Source: Verrucomicrobiaceae bacterium (GTDB lineage: Bacteria > Verrucomicrobiota > Verrucomicrobiia > Verrucomicrobiales > Verrucomicrobiaceae). Taken from it: a DNA stretch of 64,000 nt. The stretch spans positions 1-64,000 of the forward strand of contig JAIXYN010000012.1 of NCBI GenBank assembly GCA_027490195.1. Direction: 5' to 3'. This document shows, in pieces, positions 26,217 through 38,400 of this stretch (position 1 is its first letter; every line of letters starts with the position of its first letter). Both the position numbers and the translations under genes were made by a program. The notes under the pieces were generated by a model. The model was given only the letters and a program-made list of their open reading frames with translations, was not told the origin of the DNA and made no database searches.

Positions 26217-27440
26217 ATGAAAACGATCTTCTGCCTCCTACTGCTGTCTCTGGTGATGTCCCATGGTCAAACGGCCCCGTCTGTGGCGGCGGTGGATGCG
26301 GCTAAGCATCCGCACTTGCAAGCCGCGCTTGATGCCGTGCCGGAGGGCGGGGGACTGGTGACGATTCCGCCGGGCCTCTATGTGATCACAGAACCGCTGC
26401 GGGTGAAGACCGCAGAGACGCGCATCGTGGGCAGTGGTGCCGCGACGCACATCATCAACAAGAATGAGGCGGGCGCCCCCGCCTTCATCCTGCGCCCGCC
26501 GAATCTCGACACCGACAAGAAGGCGCAGCTCTGGCGGGTGCAGATGGCGGACCTGCGAGTGAGCGGCAATGAGAAGAGCGGAGACGGCATCTTTGCCGAA
26601 GGCATCCAGGAGATCTACTTCGAAGGCGTTTCCGTGGATCACCACGGCGCCCACGGCATCCACATGGTGAACTGCACGGAGGACCCCCGTGTGGCGGACT
26701 GCATCCTCACCTACAATAAGAAGAGCGGCATCGAGATCCATGGCGGGCATGACATCGTGGTGAATGCGAACCACTTTGAAGAGAACTGGGACGGGCTGCG
26801 CTGCATCGATGCCTTCAATCTGTGCATGAACGGCAACAATATCGACGACCATTTGGGCAACGGCGTGATCATTGAGAACACCTACGGCTCCGTCCTCAGC
26901 GGCAACATGATCGAAGAATGCAATGGCACCGCCATCATCCTGGACCGCGACTGCTATGGCATCACGCTGAGTGCGAACGTCATCGCCCATCACCTTAAGG
27001 GAGGCATTGATCTGCGAGACGCCTGCGGCTGCACACTCAGTGCGAACACTTTTGTGCTGGCTCATCAGTTCTCCGTGCGGGTAGGCAAGGACTCGGAGCG
27101 CAATACGATCAGCGGCAATACCTTCTGCAACACCTACATCGGGGCAGGCAAAGACAAGCGTCCTGCAGTGGACAAGACGCCCATGGGGATCGATGCAGGC
27201 ACGGGCGTGCTGGTGGAAGGCGGAGTCAACGGCCTGGTCCTCAATGGGAACACTTTTTCTGGGCTGTCCACCGCCGCCGTGTGGAGCACAGGAAGGGTGA
27301 AAAATGTGCTGGTGACGTCCAATCTATGTCTGGATTGTGGTCGTAAACTTGCTAAAAAAAGCCTCTGGCTTGCCTTCGAGGACAAGTCGGGTGTCATGAT
27401 CAAAAACAACTTGGACGAAACATACCCCACCGCCCCCTAA
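26217..27440 (+). CDS. Secreted right-handed parallel beta-helix protein
   Basis: MKTIFCLLLLSLVMSHGQTA signal; beta-helix-like repeats (IVVNANHFEENWDGLRCIDAFNLCMNGNNIDDHLGNGVIIENTYGSVLSGNMIEECNGTAIIL). Confidence 0.8.
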   Translation: MKTIFCLLLLSLVMSHGQTAPSVAAVDAAKHPHLQAALDAVPEGGGLVTIPPGLYVITEPLRVKTAETRIVGSGAATHIINKNEAGAPAFILRPPNLDTDKKAQLWRVQMADLRVSGNEKSGDGIFAEGIQEIYFEGVSVDHHGAHGIHMVNCTEDPRVADCILTYNKKSGIEIHGGHDIVVNANHFEENWDGLRCIDAFNLCMNGNNIDDHLGNGVIIENTYGSVLSGNMIEECNGTAIILDRDCYGITLSANVIAHHLKGGIDLRDACGCTLSANTFVLAHQFSVRVGKDSERNTISGNTFCNTYIGAGKDKRPAVDKTPMGIDAGTGVLVEGGVNGLVLNGNTFSGLSTAAVWSTGRVKNVLVTSNLCLDCGRKLAKKSLWLAFEDKSGVMIKNNLDETYPTAP

Positions 27441-27446
27441 AGACTC

Positions 27447-27881
27447 ATGCTTGATGTGCAGCACCGCCGCGGCGCCAAGTGCCGTGAAGAAATCGACTTC
27501 ACGCGCAAGGTCATGTGGGCACACATGATTTTTGGAGCGGTGGTGATGACGCTGTTTTTGTTTCATGAGATGTTTCGCTGGTTTGCCGGCTCCCTTGTCT
27601 GGTATGGCCTCAGCGTGGCTGCGATGTATGGTTTCATGAGCGGGCGGCGGTCCTGCCGCTGGCTGCTGGCACTGGTGTTTCTTGCGGGAGCAGGGGCGGG
27701 GCTGTATTTCCTCATCCGCGTCCTGCCAGACACCACGGAGCCACGCGCGGCCTTGGTGCCGCATGCGCTCATTCCGCTCTGGTTGGGATTTGCCAATCTG
27801 ACCTATGGGGTCGGGGCGCTGTTTGTGCTGTGCAGCGGACGCATCCGCCGCGCTGGTGAGGCGGGGTTTGTGCTGTGGTGA
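27447..27881 (+). CDS. Small hypothetical membrane protein
   Basis: Hydrophobic segments (MIFGAVVMTLFLFHEMF, WLLALVFLAGAGAGLYFLIRV, FANLTYGVGALFVLCS). Confidence 0.55.
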   Translation: MLDVQHRRGAKCREEIDFTRKVMWAHMIFGAVVMTLFLFHEMFRWFAGSLVWYGLSVAAMYGFMSGRRSCRWLLALVFLAGAGAGLYFLIRVLPDTTEPRAALVPHALIPLWLGFANLTYGVGALFVLCSGRIRRAGEAGFVLW

Positions 27882-27976
27882 GGTGGGGGCAGGGAACCAT
27901 CTTTTTGCGGGTGGTATTGTCTGCCTGAATCAATGCGCGTGTCTTTGCGCTGATTTGAGAATGCTCAAAATAACAA

Positions 27977-28001
27977 CGCCGAAGAGGGACTCTCTTCGGC
28001 G
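27977..28001 (-). terminator. Terminator hairpin downstream of argG
   Basis: CGCCGAAGAG-GGACT-CTCTTCGGCG perfect 10-bp stem; T-rich TTGTTATTTT follows on the minus strand. Confidence 0.7.
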
Positions 28002-28036
28002 CGTTGATTAGCTAAGTCGAAACTCGCGAAACCTTC

Positions 28037-29269
28037 TTACTTCTTGCGGTCGCGGATGGCACCGGTTTTGAGGCGGAGGCCGTTCAGGCGGATGAAGCCG
28101 GTGGCGTCGTCCTGGTTGTAGGCCTTGGTCGGGTCGGCTTCCATGGTGGCGATCTGCGGATTGTAGAGGCTGAACACGCTCTTGCGGCCGGCGGGGATGA
28201 TGTTGCCTTTGTAGAGCTTCACACGGACGGTGCCGCTGACCTTCTTCTGGCTCTCGGTGACTAGGGCTTGGAGGGCGAGGCGCTCGGGGGCGTACCAGAA
28301 GCCGTTGTACACCAGCGTGGCGTACTTTGGAATGAGGCTGTCACGCAGATGCATGACTTCGCGGTCCATGGTGAGGCTTTCGATCTGGCGATGGGCGAAG
28401 TGCAGGATGCTGCCGCCGGGGGTTTCGTACACGCCGCGGCTCTTCATGCCGACGAAGCGGTTTTCCACCATGTCCACGCGACCGACGCCGTGCTTGCCAC
28501 CGAGCTTGTTGAGGAGCTTCATGACGCCGAGCGGGGAGAGGAGCTTGCCGTTGACGGCGATGCAGTTGCCCTTTTCGAATTCGAGGATGACGGTTTCAGC
28601 CTTGTCCGGGGCGTCTTCGGGGAAGACGGAGAGGGTGTTGAAGTAGCCCTTGTGCTTCGGATCGCTGGCGTCAAACCAAGGGTCTTCGAGGATGCCAGCC
28701 TCATAGCTGATGTGAAGGAGGTTGCGGTCCATCGAGAAAGGCTTCTTCGCGCTGGCCTGCACCGGGATCTTCTTTTCCTCGCAGTAGGCGATCATCTCGG
28801 CGCGGCCGGGGAACTGGGTGCGGAAGCGCTCGTCGCGCCATGGGGCGATGGTTTCGATCTCGGGGGCCAAAGCGGCGGTGGTCAGCTCAAAGCGTACCTG
28901 GTCGTTGCCCTTGCCGGTGGCGCCATGGGCCACGTAGCCGGCCTTTTCAGCCTTGGCGATTTCGACCATGCGCTTGGCGATGAGGGGGCGGGCAATGCTG
29001 GTGCCGAGGAAGTACTCGCCTTCGTAGATGGCTCCGGCCTGGATCATCGGGAAGATGAAGTCGGTGGCGAACTCTTCCTGGAGGTCGTCGATGTAGATCT
29101 TGGAAGCTCCGGTCTTTTTGGCCTTGGCGTTCAGGCCTTTAAGCTCATCGTCCTGGCCGACGTTGGCGCAGAAAGCGATGACTTCAGCGTTGTAGGTTTC
29201 CTTGATCCAGGAGAGAAGGACGGAGGTGTCGAGGCCGCCGGAGTATGCGAGAACGATTTTTTTGCTCAT
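28037..29269 (-). CDS. argG: Argininosuccinate synthase
   Basis: [39 protein letters not shown]...[19 protein letters not shown]...[24 protein letters not shown]. Start 29269 preferred over listed 29311. Confidence 0.97.
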   Translation of the reverse strand: MSKKIVLAYSGGLDTSVLLSWIKETYNAEVIAFCANVGQDDELKGLNAKAKKTGASKIYIDDLQEEFATDFIFPMIQAGAIYEGEYFLGTSIARPLIAKRMVEIAKAEKAGYVAHGATGKGNDQVRFELTTAALAPEIETIAPWRDERFRTQFPGRAEMIAYCEEKKIPVQASAKKPFSMDRNLLHISYEAGILEDPWFDASDPKHKGYFNTLSVFPEDAPDKAETVILEFEKGNCIAVNGKLLSPLGVMKLLNKLGGKHGVGRVDMVENRFVGMKSRGVYETPGGSILHFAHRQIESLTMDREVMHLRDSLIPKYATLVYNGFWYAPERLALQALVTESQKKVSGTVRVKLYKGNIIPAGRKSVFSLYNPQIATMEADPTKAYNQDDATGFIRLNGLRLKTGAIRDRKK

Positions 29270-29455
29270 GTATGACCGCTTTTTTGAAGGGGGTGCGGAG
29301 AATAAGGGCAATCGAAGGTGTGTCGAGCCCCGGAGTGGGCCTTTTTCACAAAATTGGGGGGGAATAACCGGGTAATAAAGAAAAGTTAAATAAATCCTCT
29401 CTTTCTATTGAAATTATAAAAGGTATGGTTAGGATGGGTTTATTCACAAAAAAAC

Positions 29456-32400
29456 ATGGGTCTTCCTCAGGGATACAGCGCTCTTTCGAACGTTTCTAAA
29501 GAAACAGGCGAATCGATGGCCGCGATTCTACGCACCAAAGGGTGGGTGAGGGGATTTTGCGCCCGAGGTCAGCGCTCTTTGACCGCAGGCATCCTACTGT
29601 TTGTGGCTTCGGCTGCGTCGGCGCTGGCAACGACGGATCTCAGTGACTACAGCGTCTTCTCCAGCGCCAGCAGCACGGTCAATTCCAACCTCAAGATTGG
29701 CGCGACCACGGACATTGAAACCGCTATCACCGCCAATGCCACCGCAACGGGTGACGATGTCACCGGCACCGACGATGAAGACGGCGTGACGCTGCCCGCC
29801 TCAATCATGCTCGGCTCCGCCAGCACCATGACGGTGAACGTCACCAACACCAGTGGTGCCACCGCGTATCTGAATGTCTGGATCGACTACAATCGAAACG
29901 GCGTCCTGACCGACAGCGGCGAACAGATCGCCGCCAACACGGTCGTTGCCAGCGGCACTTCCAACTCCAACAGAACGATCAGCTTCAACGTGCCCGTAAC
30001 GGCCACCCTCGGTACCGCAGGTGTGCGTGTGCGTCTGACCTCCACCAGCTCACCCAGCTCCATCGGTCTGAGCGGCAATGGTGAAGTGGAAGACTATACC
30101 GTGACGATCGCACCCAGCCTCGGCATCGGCAGCCTCGTCTGGAACGATGCGGATGAGAACGGCCTGTTTGATAGCGGGGAAAGCGGCATCAACAACGTGC
30201 TGGTGGAATTGTGGAGGCCAGGGGCAGACAATGCAATCGGCGGGACCGGCGGCAATGCGGATACCTTGGTTTCCTCCATGAACACCGCAGGCGGGGGCTT
30301 GTACAACTTCTCGGGTCTCGCTGCTGGCTATTATTATGTCAAAGTGCCCACACCGCCGCTCTCACGCACCAGCCTCGTCGTGGATAGCACCGACAACGGC
30401 CAGGATGGCGACAACAACGCCTCTCAGCCCGGCGGCTCCGCCACTGCGGCCTTCAGTCCGGTGATTCAGCTTGCCGCTGGGACGGAGCCCGGCTCGACTG
30501 GCACCGGCAACATCGACAACACCATCGATTTCGGCTTCGCCTCGAACATCGGCTCACCCTTCGTCTGCGACAACCGCTTCTACATCATGCAGAACGCCGA
30601 GACGTCTCCTGGGTCCGGTGTTTGGGATGCCACGCTCTATTTCATCGGCCCCAATCAGACGCTGGTGCCGATTTTCATCTTCAACGGCTACAAGCTCAAC
30701 GGCCTGGCCGCTTATGGTGGTTACCTCTACTGCGTGGATCAAAACGGCAGCAATCTCTACCGCATCAACTCACAAGGCGTGCTGGTGGACATGGGCATCA
30801 TTCCCGGCCTGCCCGTGCCTGGCACTTCCGGCCAGTGGTCCGGCGCCACAGCACTGACCAACGGGCGCATGATTTTGAACCTGTGGAATTTCAGCCCTTC
30901 CACGACGGCGCTGTACACGATCGATCTGACCTCGGCCACGCTCATCGGCGGCGGCGTCAACTGCACCTATTCCACAGGCGGAAACATGTCCGGCAACATG
31001 GGGGACATCGCCTGGGATCCGCTGACGAATAAAGTTTATGGCTACAACACCACCGATTCGAGCAACATCGGTCTGTTTGAGATCAATCTCACCACGGGCG
31101 TCTGTACCCGTGTGGCGGCTGCGGTGCCGGGCGCATGGGGATCGATGGTGATTGATGCCAATGGTCTGGCCTATGGCTACGGCAGTGCAGGGGCCTCCGG
31201 CAGCCAGGACACGCTTTATGTCTTCAATCGCACCAATGGCGTGCTGAATGGCAGCGTCACGGCCGTTGGTACCGGGCCGGCGGTCTCGAACTCTGACGGA
31301 GCCGCCTGCCCCGGTGCTGCACCTTCGATGAAAATGGGCAGCCTGGTCTGGAACGACGTCAATAATAACGGCATCAAGGACGCGAGCGAGGCCGGCATCG
31401 ACGGTGTCAGCTTGCAGCTCTTCCTCGGTGGGCAGAATCCCCTCACGGCCGCTCCGGCAGCCACCGTGACCACCGCAGGTGGAGGCTTGTATTCCTTCAA
31501 CAATCTCTCTCCGGGCCAGTACTTCATTTACATGCCCACACCGCCTGCGGCCTTCCCGCTGAGCAGCACCACCACGGTCACTCTGGACAACAATGTGGAC
31601 AATGACGACAATGGCATTCAGACCTCCCAAGGGTTGCCAGTGCAGAGTCCGCTGATCGGTCTTGCGGCTGGTACGGAGTCCGTCACCGATGGAGACACCG
31701 ACTTTAACACCAATCTGACCGTTGACTTCGGCTTCGTGGCCTGCCCCACCATCACGGTCAATCCCACCAGCATTGCTGCAGCAACGGTTGGCACCGCCTA
31801 TTCCCAAACCTTCACCGCCAGCGGCGGGACCACGCCCTACACCTGGTCGGTGAGCGCTGGCACGCTGCCAGCGGGGCTTGCGCTGAGCACGGCGGGCGTC
31901 CTCAGCGGTACGCCGACCAGCGGTGCGGCCACCAATTTCACCATCCAGGCCGCCGACAAGAATGGCTGCCGCGGCACCCGAGCCTACGCATTCACCCCAG
32001 GATGTGCGACGATGACGGTGACACCGTCGTCATTGCCGGTCGCCACGGTTGGCACGGCTTACAGTCAAACGTTCAGCGTCAGCGGCGGGACCACGCCCTA
32101 CACCTGGGCGGTGAGCGCCGGCACGCTGCCAGCGGGCCTCACGCTGAGCACGGCGGGCCTCCTCAGCGGCACGCCGACCACAGGCAATGCCGCAGGAACC
32201 AGTGTCACCTTCCGCAGCACGGATGCCTCCGGTTGCCAGCAATCAGTGACCATCAACCTGAAAGTCTGCCCGTTGGTCTCTCTGAGCCCCACGACTCTTC
32301 CAGCACCCACGATGGGTTCGGTTTACAGTCAGACCATCACCGCCAGCGGCGGCACCGCCCCCTACACTTACGCCATCACCACAGGCAGCCTGCCCACAGG

Positions 32401-35400
32401 ACTGAGTCTGAACACCAGTACGGGTGCGATCTCGGGAACCAACACGAGTGCGACTGCAGCCACGTTCACGATCAGCGCTACGGATGCTAACAGCTGTGCG
32501 GGCACCCGCAGCTATACGATCACTCCTGCGACCACGGACTTTGGCGATTTTACCAGCTTTGGCAGCGCCAGCAGCACGTTCAACTCTGCCCTCAAGATCG
32601 GGGCGCTGACTGACACGGAGTCCGCCGCCACCACCAACACCACCGCCACTGGCGACGATATCACCGGCGCCGACGATGAAGACGGGGTGACACTGCCTGC
32701 CAGTCTGGTCGCTAGCGCCAGCGGCAGCATCACCGTGAACGTGACGAACACCAGTGGATCGAACGCCTTTCTCAACGCTTGGATCGATTACAACAATAAT
32801 GGCCTGCTCACCGATGCTGGCGAGCAGATCGCCGCGAATACGGCGATTGCCACCGGCACGTCGAATTCGAACAGGGTGATCACCTTCACCGTGCCCTCCA
32901 CCGCAGCAGCAGGTTCGGTGGGCGTGCGCGTGCGTCTGACCTCCACCAGCACACCTGGCTCCACCGGATTGAGCGGCAATGGTGAAGTGGAAGACAGTCT
33001 GGTCCAGATCTGCCCTGCCGTCACGCTCTCGCCGGCCAGTCTGGCCAGCGCCACGGTCGGCACCGCCTACTCGCAGACGATCAGCGCCACCGGCGGCACC
33101 GCGCCCTACACTTACAGTGTGAGCAGCGGCACGCTGCCCACCGGACTGACGCTGACCAGCGCGGGTGCCTTGAGCGGCACGCCGACCTCCGGGGCCAGCC
33201 AGACCTTCACCATTCAGGCCGTGGATGCCGCAGGCTGTGCCGGTACACGCAGCTACACCTTTGCGCCCGCATGCACCAGCTACGTCATTTCACCGTTCGC
33301 CATGGGTTCGTGGGAGCTGTCGGCAGCGGTCAATATCACGCTGATTGCCACCCCGACCTCCGGCAGTGCGAGTACGCCCTACACGTGGTCGTTGACCTCG
33401 GGCACGCTGCCCACGGGGCTCTCGCTGAGCAGCGCGGGCGTCCTGAGCGGTACCACTACGGCCAAGGGAACCTTCAGCTTCACCATCCGGGTTTCCGACT
33501 CCTTTGGTTGTACCGCTTCGCAGTCGTATCAGATGACGGTGGCTTCCGGCACCAGCTACTCCGGCTTGCTGTATTTTAGCACCGGCGGCGGCAGCGTCGG
33601 CTATCTTGAGACCTATGATATCCCCACCGGAGCCAAAAAGCTCGTCGGGCCGACCAATGACTCCACCACCCGCTATCTGACTGACCTGGCGTGGTCGCCC
33701 TCTGGTATCCTTTACGGCATCGACTTCAATAACATCTACCAGATCAATCCGGCGACCGGAGCCTTGACGAGGTTGGGAAGTTTTGGCAACAGCTTGAACG
33801 GCTTGGTGTTTGATGCGGCTGGCAAGCCCTACATCAGCAGCCTCAACGATGGCGACATTTACACCTTCAATCTGGCCTCGCTGAGTACCAGCACCACCAC
33901 GGCGCTGACGCTTGCCTACAGTTCGCCAGCCACCACTCCGAATGGAGAGACGCTGAAGAGCGCAGGTGACCTTGCATGGATCGGCAATGAACTTTATTAC
34001 ACCACAGCGGGCAGCGGCTTCACGGCCTTCTATCTTTACAAAGTGCCAGAGGGAGGTTCGGCTACGCAGCTTGTTGGGCAGATCAGAACCACCGGTGGAG
34101 TGGGCATCAGTAATGTCTTCGGTCTTGCCACGGATGGTTACGGCACGCTGTATGCCCAGGCTGGCACCGTGCTCTACACGCTGGACAAAACCACGGGTGT
34201 GGCCACCACGGTGAACACCAGCGCTGCGGCCAATGCCATCTCCGGCGGTGCCATGATGTATGAGTTTACGCAGGTGCTGGATGACTTCGGCGACTACTCC
34301 CTATTCCCAGTGGCGCGCAATACCGTCTTCGGCTCGCTGATGATGGGATCGCTCGTTGATTACGATATTCCAGCGGCCTTCAACACGGCGGCAAATGCGG
34401 ACGACCTGGCGTGGACGGATGACGAAGACGGTGTCACGCTGCCCGCCAGCGCGGTGCAGGGTGCCACGGGCGTGAGTGTGACCGTGAAGGTGACGAATAC
34501 TTCCGGCGCGCCTGCCTTCCTGAACGGCTGGATTGACTTCGGTAATAACGGATCGCTGACGGACAGCGGCGACCAGATCATCAACAATGTCACCATCCCT
34601 TCTGGCACGAACAATGTTAGCCAGAGCTACACCTTCAATGTGCCTGCGACTGCAGCGGTGGGTGCTCTCGGCGCACGTTTCCGGCTTACCACCGTGACCA
34701 ATCCCGGCCATTCGGGGGCCAGCGGCCCGGGTGAGGTGGAAGACTATTTGTTCAATGTGATCTGCAGCAGCATCACGCTGACTCCGGGCACGCTGCCCAC
34801 TCCCACGGTGGGCACCGCCTATTCGCAGACGGTTACAGCCAGCGGCGGCAACGGCCCTTACACCTACGCGGTGGCCACCGGGGCGCTGCCCGCTGGTCTC
34901 ACGTTGAATGCCAGCACGGGTGTGATTTCTGGAACCGTTACCAATTCCAGCGTGGCCAACTTCACGCTGCGCGCGACGGATGCGAGAGGCTGCACCGGCA
35001 CTCTGACCAGCTCCATCACGCCGAACTGCCCAACGGTGACGGTCACTCCGCCCACTCTCAACACGCCGACGGTGGGCACCAGTTTCTCACAGACGCTCAG
35101 CGCTGCGGGCGGCATTTCCCCCTACACCTGGGCGGTCACTGCCGGCACGCTGCCCACGGGACTGACTCTCAGCACCAGCAATGGGACGCTTAGCGGTCTT
35201 CCCACGAGCTCCGCCTCGACGAGCTTCACGGTGCGTGCCACGGATGCGGCGGGCTGTATTGACACTCAGGCTTACACTGTCGCGCCTGCCTGCCCGACGA
35301 TCAGCATCTCGCCAAGCACGCTCGCTGTGGGAACGGTGGGCACCGCTTACTCGCAGACCTTGAGCGCGAGCGGTGGCACCGCAGCCTACAACACCTGGAC

Positions 35401-38400
35401 TGTGACGAGTGGCACGCTGCCTGCGGGTTTGACGCTGAATTCCAGCACCGGCGTCATCAGCGGTACGCCGACGGCCTCCGCCAGCCCCTCGACCACCGTG
35501 ACCGTGCGCGTGAATGATGCCTACGGCTGCCAGGGCACGCGGGTGGTGACGCTGCAAATCTGCCCGGTCATTTCCGTCTCGCCCGCCATCCTGCCGACGC
35601 CCACCGTGGGCACGGCCTACTCCCAGACACTGACCGCTTCAGGTGGGACTGCAGCCTACGCTTTCACTCTTGCCAGCGGTGCGCTGCCTACCTGGGCCAC
35701 CTTGAGTTCTGTAGGCGTGCTCAGCGGTACGCCCAACAGCACCGCGGCAGCCACTTTCACCGTGCGGGCCACGGATGCCAATGGCTGCTCCACCACGCTC
35801 CCTTTCACGGTCACACCGGTCTGCCCGACGGTCACCATCACACCCGCATCTCTCGCCACAGGCACGGTCGGCAGCTCTTACTCGCAGACGCTTTCCGCCA
35901 CAGGCGGTGTCGCGCCTTACAGCTCGTGGACGGTCACCGCAGGCACGCTGCCAGCGGGTCTGACCCTCAATGCCAGCACGGGGGTGATTAGTGGCACGCC
36001 GACGGCCTCCGCCAGTCCCTCGACTTCCGTCACGGTTCGAGTGAATGATGCCAATGGCTGCCAGGGATCACGTGCGATCACGTTCCAAATCTGCCCGGTC
36101 GTCACGTTCTCACCCACCACGCTGGCCACCACGACGGTGGGCACGTCTTATTCTCAAACCATCACGGCCAGCGGCGGCACCGGCCCTTACACCTTCACGC
36201 TGGCCAGCGGCACGCTGCCCACCTGGGCTTCGCTGACTTCCTCCGGTGTGCTCAGTGGCACGCCGAATTCCAACACCACGGCCATCTTTACGCTGCGCGT
36301 CACGGATGCCAATGCCTGCACGGCCACGCTGGCCTACACGTTGACGCCGCAGTGCCCGACGATCTCGATCACGCCCTCGGCTCTTGCCGCAGGCACGGTG
36401 GGTACAGCTTATTCGCAGACTCTCGCCGCGAGCGGTGGCACCGCGCCTTACGGCACCTGGACGGTCACGGGCGGCACGCTGCCAGCGGGTCTGACCCTCA
36501 ATGCCAGCACGGGTGTCATCAGCGGCACGCCGACGGCCTCCGCCAGTCCCGCGACCACCATCACGGTGCGTGTGAATGATGCCAATGGCTGCCAGGGGAC
36601 GCGGGCCGTGACGTTGCAGGTCTGTCCGGTCGTTTCCATCTCTCCCACCACTCCGGCCACGGGTACCGTGGGTTTCGCCTACTCGCAGACCCTCACGGGT
36701 TCGGGTGGTGCTGAACCCTACACGTATGCGGTCGTTAGCGGTACCCTGCCAGCAGGTCTTGCTCTCAATACCAGCACAGGTGTGGTGAGTGGCACGCCGA
36801 CGGGCCCGACCGCTGCCAACGTCACCATTCGCGCCACGGATGCAAATGGCTGCCAGGGCACGCAAGCCATGACCTTTACCACGAGTTGCTCGGCCATCAC
36901 CATTTCCACGGCCACGCTGCCGCAGGGGACGGTGGGCAGTGCCTATTCACAAACGCTTGCAGCAAGCGGAAGTGCAGGCACCTACACCTGGGCGGTCAGC
37001 AGCGGCACGCTGCCTGCCGGACTGACCCTGAGCAGCGGTGGCGTCCTCAGCGGCACACCGACCACCAGCAATGCGGGCGGCGTCAGCGTGACTCTATCTG
37101 CTACGGACAGCTTCGCTGTTTGCGCTGTCACGAAGACTTTCACGCTGCAGATCTGCCCGGTCGTCACGCTCTCACCCACCACGCTGCCCGCCCCGACGGT
37201 GGGCACGGCGTATTCGCAGACCCTCACGGCATCCGGCGGTGCGGCCTCCTACACTTACACGCTGGCCAGCGGCACACTGCCCACTTGGGCGACCTTGAGC
37301 AGTGTAGGGGTGCTGAGCGGTACGCCCACGACCACCACGGCGGCCACCTTCACGGTGCGCGCCACGGATGCGAACGGCTGCGCTGGCACACGCTCCTACA
37401 CGGTGACACCCGTTTGCCCAACAATCACCATCAGCCCCACCTCGCTCGCCCTTGGAACCGTGGGCACGGCTTACTCTCAGACGCTTGCCGCCAGTGGTGG
37501 CATCGCGCCTTACAGTTCTTGGACGGTCACGGCTGGTGCGCTGCCAGCGGGCCTAACACTCAATGCGGGCACGGGCGTCATCAGCGGCACACCGACAGCT
37601 TCCGCCAGTCCGGCGACCACGATCACCTTCCGCGTGAATGATGCCAATGGCTGCCAGGGCACGCAGGCAGTGACGCTGCAAGTTTGTCCCGTCATCTCCA
37701 TCTCTCCCACCACTCCGACTACGGGCACCGTGGGTGCCGCCTACTCGCAGACCATCACTGCTGCGGGCGGCTCTGCCTCTTACACGTATGCGGTCGTCAG
37801 TGGCACGCTGCCAGCAGGTCTCACCCTCAATACCAGCACGGGTGTGGTGAGTGGTACTCCCAGCAGCCAGACCAGCGGCAACGTGACCATCCGCGCCACG
37901 GACGCCAACGGCTGCCAGGGCACGCAGGCCATGACCTTTGCCATGGGCTGCCCGGCTATCACCATTTCCACGGCCACGCTGCCGCAGGGGACGGTGGGCA
38001 CTGCTTACTCACAAACGCTGGCAGGAACCGGCGGCTCAGGCACCTACACCTGGGCGGTCAGTAGCGGCACGCTGCCTGCCGGACTGACCCTAAGCAGCGG
38101 TGGAATACTCAGCGGCACGCCGACAATCAGCAATGGGGCTGGAGTCAGCGTGACCTTCTCCGCCACTGACAACGCTAGTGTCTGCGCCGCCACGAAGACC
38201 TTCACGCTGAAGATCTGCCCTGTCGTCGCGCTCGCGCCCACCACGCTGCCCGCCCCGACGGTGGGCACGGCCTATTCGCAGAGCATCACTGCTTCCGGCG
38301 GAGCTGCGACCTACACCTACACTCTGGCTAGCGGCACGCTGCCCACCTGGGCGACCTTGAGCAGTGCAGGGGTGCTGAGCGGTACGCCCACGACCACCAC

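Noticed and set aside
28268-29275. 335-aa + ORF over argG
   Set aside because: Antisense of argG, which is unambiguous on the minus strand.
36886-37641. His-rich + ORFs in another frame (36886-37641, 38746-39765, 40636-41205)
   Set aside because: Out-of-frame readings of the Ig repeats; they are similar to each other only because the DNA repeats.
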